From Candidatus Didemnitutus sp. (GTDB taxonomy: Bacteria > Verrucomicrobiota > Verrucomicrobiia > Opitutales > Opitutaceae): a DNA stretch of 9,250 nucleotides. Position numbers and translations under genes: made by a program. This document shows, piece after piece, positions 5,885 to 9,250 of the stretch. Numbering within the stretch: position 1 is the first letter of the stretch; every line of letters starts with the position of its first letter. The DNA is taken from positions 1 to 9,250 of the forward strand of contig JAUXOH010000258.1 of the NCBI GenBank assembly GCA_030682505.1, written 5' to 3'. Under the pieces are notes generated by a model. That model did no database searches. It was not told where the DNA came from and worked only from the letters and a program-made list of their open reading frames with translations.

Positions 5885-6601
5885 CTAAAGCACGCCGGCT
5901 TGGCGGAAGCTGTAGAAACCGGTGCCACTCGGGTCGGCGGTCGCGCGGCCGAGCACAATGTGGTCGATCAGGTCGATATCCACGGCCTTGGCCGCCTCGC
6001 GGAGCTGGCGGGTGATCTGCACATCCGCCGCGCTGGGCGTCGGGTCGCCGCTGGGGTGGTTGTGTGCGCAGATGACGGCGGTGGCGCCGTGCCGGATCGC
6101 CTCGCGGAAGACCTCGCGGGGATGCGCCAGGCTGCTGGTGGCGGTGCCGGAGGTGACTTCAACCTGTTTGATGAGCCGGTTCTTCCGGTTCAGGCAGAGC
6201 ACCCAGAATTTCTCGATCATCAGGCCGGAGACGGCGGCTTGCAGGTGATCGCGCACGAGCTCAGGCCGGTTGAGGATGGGTTCGGCGTCGCTGCCACTGG
6301 CGAGCACGCGGCGCGCCACTTCCATCAACGCGACCAATTGCAACGCCTTCACCCGTCCGATTCCCCTCCGGCGCTGGAAGTCGGCCTCGCTCCACTTCAC
6401 CAAGGCCGCGAGGGAACCGGCCTCGCTCAGGAGCTGCTGGGCGATGGTGATGACGTTGTTGCCCTTGCCGCCGCTGCGCAGCAGGAGGGCGAGGAGTTCG
6501 GTGTCGCTGAGCGCAGTCGCGCCGAGCTTTTGCAGGCGTTCCTGCGGACGATCGTTGACCGCGAGGTCCTTGACGCGCAGGGGCGGGTAGGGGGTGCTCA
6601 T
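5885..6601 (-). CDS. radC: RadC-family JAMM/MPN domain protein
   Basis: The 238-residue product has the normal RadC layout. An N-terminal helical segment contains RPQERLQKLGATALSDTELLALLLRSG (residues 18-44), followed by a helix-hairpin-helix-like GIGRVKALQL (80-89), then the MPN domain. The JAMM metal site is intact: H180-N-H182-PSGDPTPSAA-D193, matching HxHx10D, with the upstream SLAHPREVF stretch (157-165). Such a site binds zinc in related deubiquitinases. The name comes from an old E. coli repair phenotype; the actual biochemical role of RadC is not settled, so repair is only suggested by the neighbouring mfd. I chose ATG 6601, preceded by AAGG at a six-base distance; a GTG at 6646 would add 15 Arg/Pro-rich residues that homologues lack. 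The gene is third in the mfd-isomerase-radC set, 45 bases after the isomerase stop. Confidence 0.94.
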   Translation of the reverse strand: MSTPYPPLRVKDLAVNDRPQERLQKLGATALSDTELLALLLRSGGKGNNVITIAQQLLSEAGSLAALVKWSEADFQRRRGIGRVKALQLVALMEVARRVLASGSDAEPILNRPELVRDHLQAAVSGLMIEKFWVLCLNRKNRLIKQVEVTSGTATSSLAHPREVFREAIRHGATAVICAHNHPSGDPTPSAADVQITRQLREAAKAVDIDLIDHIVLGRATADPSGTGFYSFRQAGVL

Positions 6602-6646
6602 GTCGGGCCTTGGGCGTCCGCCCGCTGGCCCGCGAGCTGGACGCAC

Positions 6647-7672
6647 TCAGTAGTGCTTCACGTAGCCGTTGCGTCGCAATTTTTCCAGCCAGCGCTCCTG
6701 CGCCTGCCGGGCGTATTGCTGCACGAGGGCGCGCTCAATTTGATCGCGCACTTCATTGATCGGCGGAACGCCCGCGCGTTTGATCTCTTCGGCATGCAGC
6801 ACGAAGGCCCCTTCGGGCATGAGGAGCGGCGCAGTCGTCTCGCCGGACTCGAGGGCGAAAACCACGTCGGCAAATTCCTTGCGCAAATCAGAGCGGCGTT
6901 GCCAGCCCCAGTCGCCGCCTTTCGTGCGGCGTGAATCCTGCGAATAGAGACGGGCGAGGTCGACGAAGCTGCCGCCGGCTTTGAGTTGGGCGATGATGCC
7001 ATCGGCTTTCTCCTGCAGGACTTCATCGGTTTCGCCCGCCGTGCGGGTGAATTGGATCAGGCGCAGCTTGACTTGGTCCTCTTGGTAAAAGCGTTCCTTG
7101 TTCTCGTCGTAATAAGTCTGGATCTTGACCGGGCTGATCGTGCTGGCCGACTTGCGCTGCTGTTGGCGCATGTAGCCGTAGATCATGTCTTCCTCGACCT
7201 CCTTGCGGTAGTCCTTTTGGGAGATGCCACGGCCGCGGAGGTAGGAGAGGTATTTGCTGCGGTCGCCTTCAAATTGCGTGGCGATGATCTCGGCCACCTG
7301 ATTGTCGATGAAGCTGGCGGGCACGCGGCGCTTCTCGTCCTTGTAGAATTCCTTCACGATCAGCACGCGGTCGATCAGGTCCTGCACGATGCTCTCCTGC
7401 AGGTTGTTGATCTTCTCGTTGAATTCGCGCTCGTTCCGGCTTTCGCGCTGGATCTGCGGGAGGAGGGGAGCGATCTCGCGGCGCACGTCGTCGACGGTGA
7501 TGATCTTGTCCTCGGCCACCGCGGCGATTCCGTTGGCGAATTGATAGTTAAGCTTGTCCGCCACAGCCTTTTCGGCGTCAACCGGGACGTCCTGGGCGTG
7601 CGCCAAGATCGGCAAGACCGCCAGAGAGAGCGCGAGGAAAACAGGCAGGGGACGGGGCCGACGGAGCATCAT
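6647..7672 (-). CDS. Secreted parvulin-type peptidyl-prolyl cis-trans isomerase (SurA/PpiC-like)
   Basis: The 341-residue protein has a signal peptide (residues 1-27: RRPRPR-like basic start, hydrophobic core VFLALSLAVLPILA, likely cut after AHA at 24-26), so it acts in the periplasm or at the envelope. No lipobox Cys is present. A helical SurA-like N-terminal chaperone region spans about 48-195, then one rotamase domain (about 197-299) with the family patterns GGSFVDLARLYSQD (233-246) and GGDWGW (252-257), and a C-terminal helix (304-335). E. coli SurA has two rotamase domains; this one has one, so it is SurA-like or PpiC/PrsA-like and not a certain orthologue. The likely role is folding of outer-membrane or secreted proteins. 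The start is ATG 7672, which overlaps the mfd stop as ATGA and has no Shine-Dalgarno, implying translational coupling; a second ATG follows at once. The frame stays open to 8221, but that part is mfd read out of frame. Confidence 0.92.
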   Translation of the reverse strand: MMLRRPRPLPVFLALSLAVLPILAHAQDVPVDAEKAVADKLNYQFANGIAAVAEDKIITVDDVRREIAPLLPQIQRESRNEREFNEKINNLQESIVQDLIDRVLIVKEFYKDEKRRVPASFIDNQVAEIIATQFEGDRSKYLSYLRGRGISQKDYRKEVEEDMIYGYMRQQQRKSASTISPVKIQTYYDENKERFYQEDQVKLRLIQFTRTAGETDEVLQEKADGIIAQLKAGGSFVDLARLYSQDSRRTKGGDWGWQRRSDLRKEFADVVFALESGETTAPLLMPEGAFVLHAEEIKRAGVPPINEVRDQIERALVQQYARQAQERWLEKLRRNGYVKHY

Positions 7673-9250
7673 GGATTCGGTAAATTTTGCAGAAAGACGA
7701 GTAGTTCTCTCAACCTTGCGAGGGGAGTGGGTGCGGTCAAGCGGGGAAAGCGACTGTGATACTGGATGAAATCGTCGCGCTGCCCGCTGTTGCGCAGACA
7801 CTTCAATCTCCCTGAATCCGTTTCGACGGACAGGATGCCCTTTTGTTCCGCGCGAACGCGAATTTCTGTCACGAGCAGCAGGGTGCGGACCTCGTCGCCG
7901 AACTTGCCGAAGCGGTCGCGGAGTTCCCCCTCGATCGCCTTGATGGCGGCGGGGTTCTCGGCCATCGCCAGCCGGCGGTAGAAATCGATGCGCAGGCGCG
8001 TTTCGGCGAGGTAGTGGGCGGGCAACCGGGCCTGGACCTTGGCGATCTCGCCGGCCGCGCGCTCGGCCTGCTTGAGGGCGGTGTAGCTGTCGGTGGGCTG
8101 CGCCCGTTCGGTTTCCGCGCCTTCGCCGATGAACACGAAGTCGAGCTTCACGTTGGCGCGCACGGCGGCGGCGTGTTTTTCGCCCTTCAGGCGCGCCACG
8201 CTCTGCTTGAGCAACTGGCAATAGAGTTCAAAGCCCACGCCGACGATGTGGCCGCTCTGTTCCGCGCCGAGCAGATTGCCCGCTCCGCGCAGTTCGAGAT
8301 CGCGCATCGCGATGCGGAAGCCCGCCCCGAGCTGGTTGTGCTGGCGGATGGCGCTGAGGCGCTGCCGCGCGAGGTCCATCACCCGCGCGTGCCGGTGCAA
8401 CAGCAGGTAGGCGTAGGCTTGGTGCTTGAACCGCCCCACACGGCCGCGGAGCTGGTAAAGTTGCGACAGCCCGAAGCGATCCGCGCCCTCGATGATGATC
8501 GTGTTGCAATTGGGAATATCCAAACCGCTCTCGATGATCGTGGTGCACACGAGCACGTGATACTGGCCGGCCACAAAGTCCGTCATCATCTGCTCGAGGT
8601 CGCTCTCGTCCATCTGCCCGTGGCCGACCCCGATGTTCAGCTGGGGCAACAATTCGCGCAGCCGCGCGGCCACGTGGTCGATCGTCATCACCCGGTTGTG
8701 CAGGTAAAAGACCTGCCCGCCGCGGCGCACCTCGTGCTGGATGGCCTCGACGACCAGCTTCTCGTCGTAACTCTTCACGACGGTCTGGATCGGCAGCCGG
8801 TTGACCGGGGCCGTCTCGATCGTGCTGAGGTCGCGCGCCCCCGTGAGCGCCAGGTAGAGCGTGCGCGGGATCGGCGTCGCACTCATCGAGAGCATGTCCA
8901 CGTGCGCGCGCCAGCGCTTGAACACCTCCTTGTGCTTCACGCCGAAGCGCTGCTCCTCGTCGATCACCACGAGGCCGAGGTCCTTGAACTTCACGTCCTT
9001 TTGCACGAGACGGTGCGTGCCGATCAAAATGTCGATCTTCCCCTCGGCGGCGGCGGCGAGGATCTGCTGCTGCTCCTTGCGCGAACGGAACCGCGACACC
9101 ATCTCGACCGCCACCGGGTAGCCGGCCATGCGTTCGCGAAACGTATTCAGGTGTTGCTGCGCCAGCACGGTCGTCGGCACCAGCACCGCCACCTGCTTGC
9201 CGCCCATCACGGACTTGAAGGCCGCGCGGATCGCCACTTCGGTTTTTCCG
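7669..9250 (-). CDS. mfd: Transcription-repair coupling factor Mfd, C-terminal part (5' end outside window)
   Basis: Mfd is a cytoplasmic ATP-driven DNA translocase that pushes stalled RNA polymerase off lesions and recruits UvrA. The visible part covers the RecG-like motor and the C-terminal domain. The window edge cuts the Walker A motif: GKTEVAIRAAF is readable from 9249. Then come TTVLAQQH (motif Ia, about 9174-9151), the Walker B box DEEQ (8961-8950), MSATPIPR (motif III, near 8886-8863), TTIIESGLD (about 8544-8518) and the motif VI arginine stretch QLRGRVGR (8454-8431). After the motor, the TRCF C-terminal (D7) domain, which restrains the translocase until it meets RNA polymerase, runs to the TGA at 7671-7669. 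The upstream UvrB-like and RNA-polymerase-binding domains lie to the right of the window. RecG is excluded by the DRFGLSQLYQLRGRVGR form plus the D7 domain. The stop overlaps the start of the isomerase gene. Confidence 0.96.
   Translation of the reverse strand, partial: GKTEVAIRAAFKSVMGGKQVAVLVPTTVLAQQHLNTFRERMAGYPVAVEMVSRFRSRKEQQQILAAAAEGKIDILIGTHRLVQKDVKFKDLGLVVIDEEQRFGVKHKEVFKRWRAHVDMLSMSATPIPRTLYLALTGARDLSTIETAPVNRLPIQTVVKSYDEKLVVEAIQHEVRRGGQVFYLHNRVMTIDHVAARLRELLPQLNIGVGHGQMDESDLEQMMTDFVAGQYHVLVCTTIIESGLDIPNCNTIIIEGADRFGLSQLYQLRGRVGRFKHQAYAYLLLHRHARVMDLARQRLSAIRQHNQLGAGFRIAMRDLELRGAGNLLGAEQSGHIVGVGFELYCQLLKQSVARLKGEKHAAAVRANVKLDFVFIGEGAETERAQPTDSYTALKQAERAAGEIAKVQARLPAHYLAETRLRIDFYRRLAMAENPAAIKAIEGELRDRFGKFGDEVRTLLLVTEIRVRAEQKGILSVETDSGRLKCLRNSGQRDDFIQYHSRFPRLTAPTPLARLRELLVFLQNLPNP

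Noticed and set aside
6602..6646. GTG at 6646 as the radC start
   Set aside because: It would add an Arg/Pro/Gly-rich leader lacking in the family; ATG 6601 has AAGG at a good distance.
6643..6656. Small hairpin GCACT-CAGT-AGTGC over the isomerase stop codon
   Set aside because: Only five base pairs and no T tail; too weak to call a terminator or regulatory site.
5861..7759. Plus-strand frames 5861-6934 (357 codons) and 6986-7759 (257 codons)
   Set aside because: They run antisense to radC and the isomerase, whose domain motifs are intact; the translations look like reverse-strand artefacts.
7673..8221. N-terminal extension of the isomerase frame into mfd
   Set aside because: This part is mfd coding sequence read out of frame, rich in Arg; the signal peptide begins exactly at ATG 7672.
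1..9250. Search by eye for a CRISPR array, transposase, integrase, toxin-antitoxin or biosynthetic cluster
   Set aside because: No regularly spaced repeats and no such protein motifs were seen on either strand; the window is dominated by housekeeping genes.

Overview
The window is a GC-rich, mostly housekeeping stretch of a bacterial chromosome. The tRNA-Tyr carries an encoded CCA, and the protein sequences (LysC, ThrC, Cls, Mfd and their variants) read to me like Verrucomicrobiota, perhaps an Opitutus-like lineage. That placement is an impression from sequence recall and was not tested by a search. I see no phage, transposase, CRISPR array, toxin-antitoxin pair or obvious new system. The most unusual material is a less GC-rich pocket around 4570-5620 that holds two small, unrecognised membrane protein genes beside a tRNA gene.

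Left block, plus strand (1-3116): the 3' end of plsY (acyl-phosphate glycerol-3-phosphate acyltransferase), then lysC (aspartate kinase) and thrC (threonine synthase). They are closely spaced and probably co-transcribed. LysC makes the first committed step of the aspartate pathway and ThrC the last step to threonine; the intermediate genes (asd, hom, thrB) are not here. thrC converges on a minus-strand cardiolipin synthase (cls, 3113-4567). The two genes share a CTAG tetranucleotide in which both stop codons are read.

Middle block (4568-5624): the 223-base gap upstream of cls contains a hairpin over the cls ribosome-binding region, a long-spaced inverted repeat, and a perfect 19-bp dyad abutting a good -10 box in front of the first small gene. 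The two plus-strand genes (104 and 77 codons) both encode two-helix membrane proteins and begin with the same 12 bases. The gap 5440-5585 shows nothing I can assign. A rho-independent terminator (minus) and tRNA-Tyr(GUA) (minus) follow.

Right block, minus strand (5885-9250, transcribed right to left): mfd (3' two-fifths or so; the 5' part lies beyond the window), a secreted parvulin-type peptidyl-prolyl isomerase whose start overlaps the mfd stop as ATGA, and radC 45 bases further on. This looks like one operon joining transcription-coupled repair, envelope protein folding and a RadC-family JAMM protein. tRNA-Tyr lies 173 bases downstream of radC and appears to have its own promoter and terminator.
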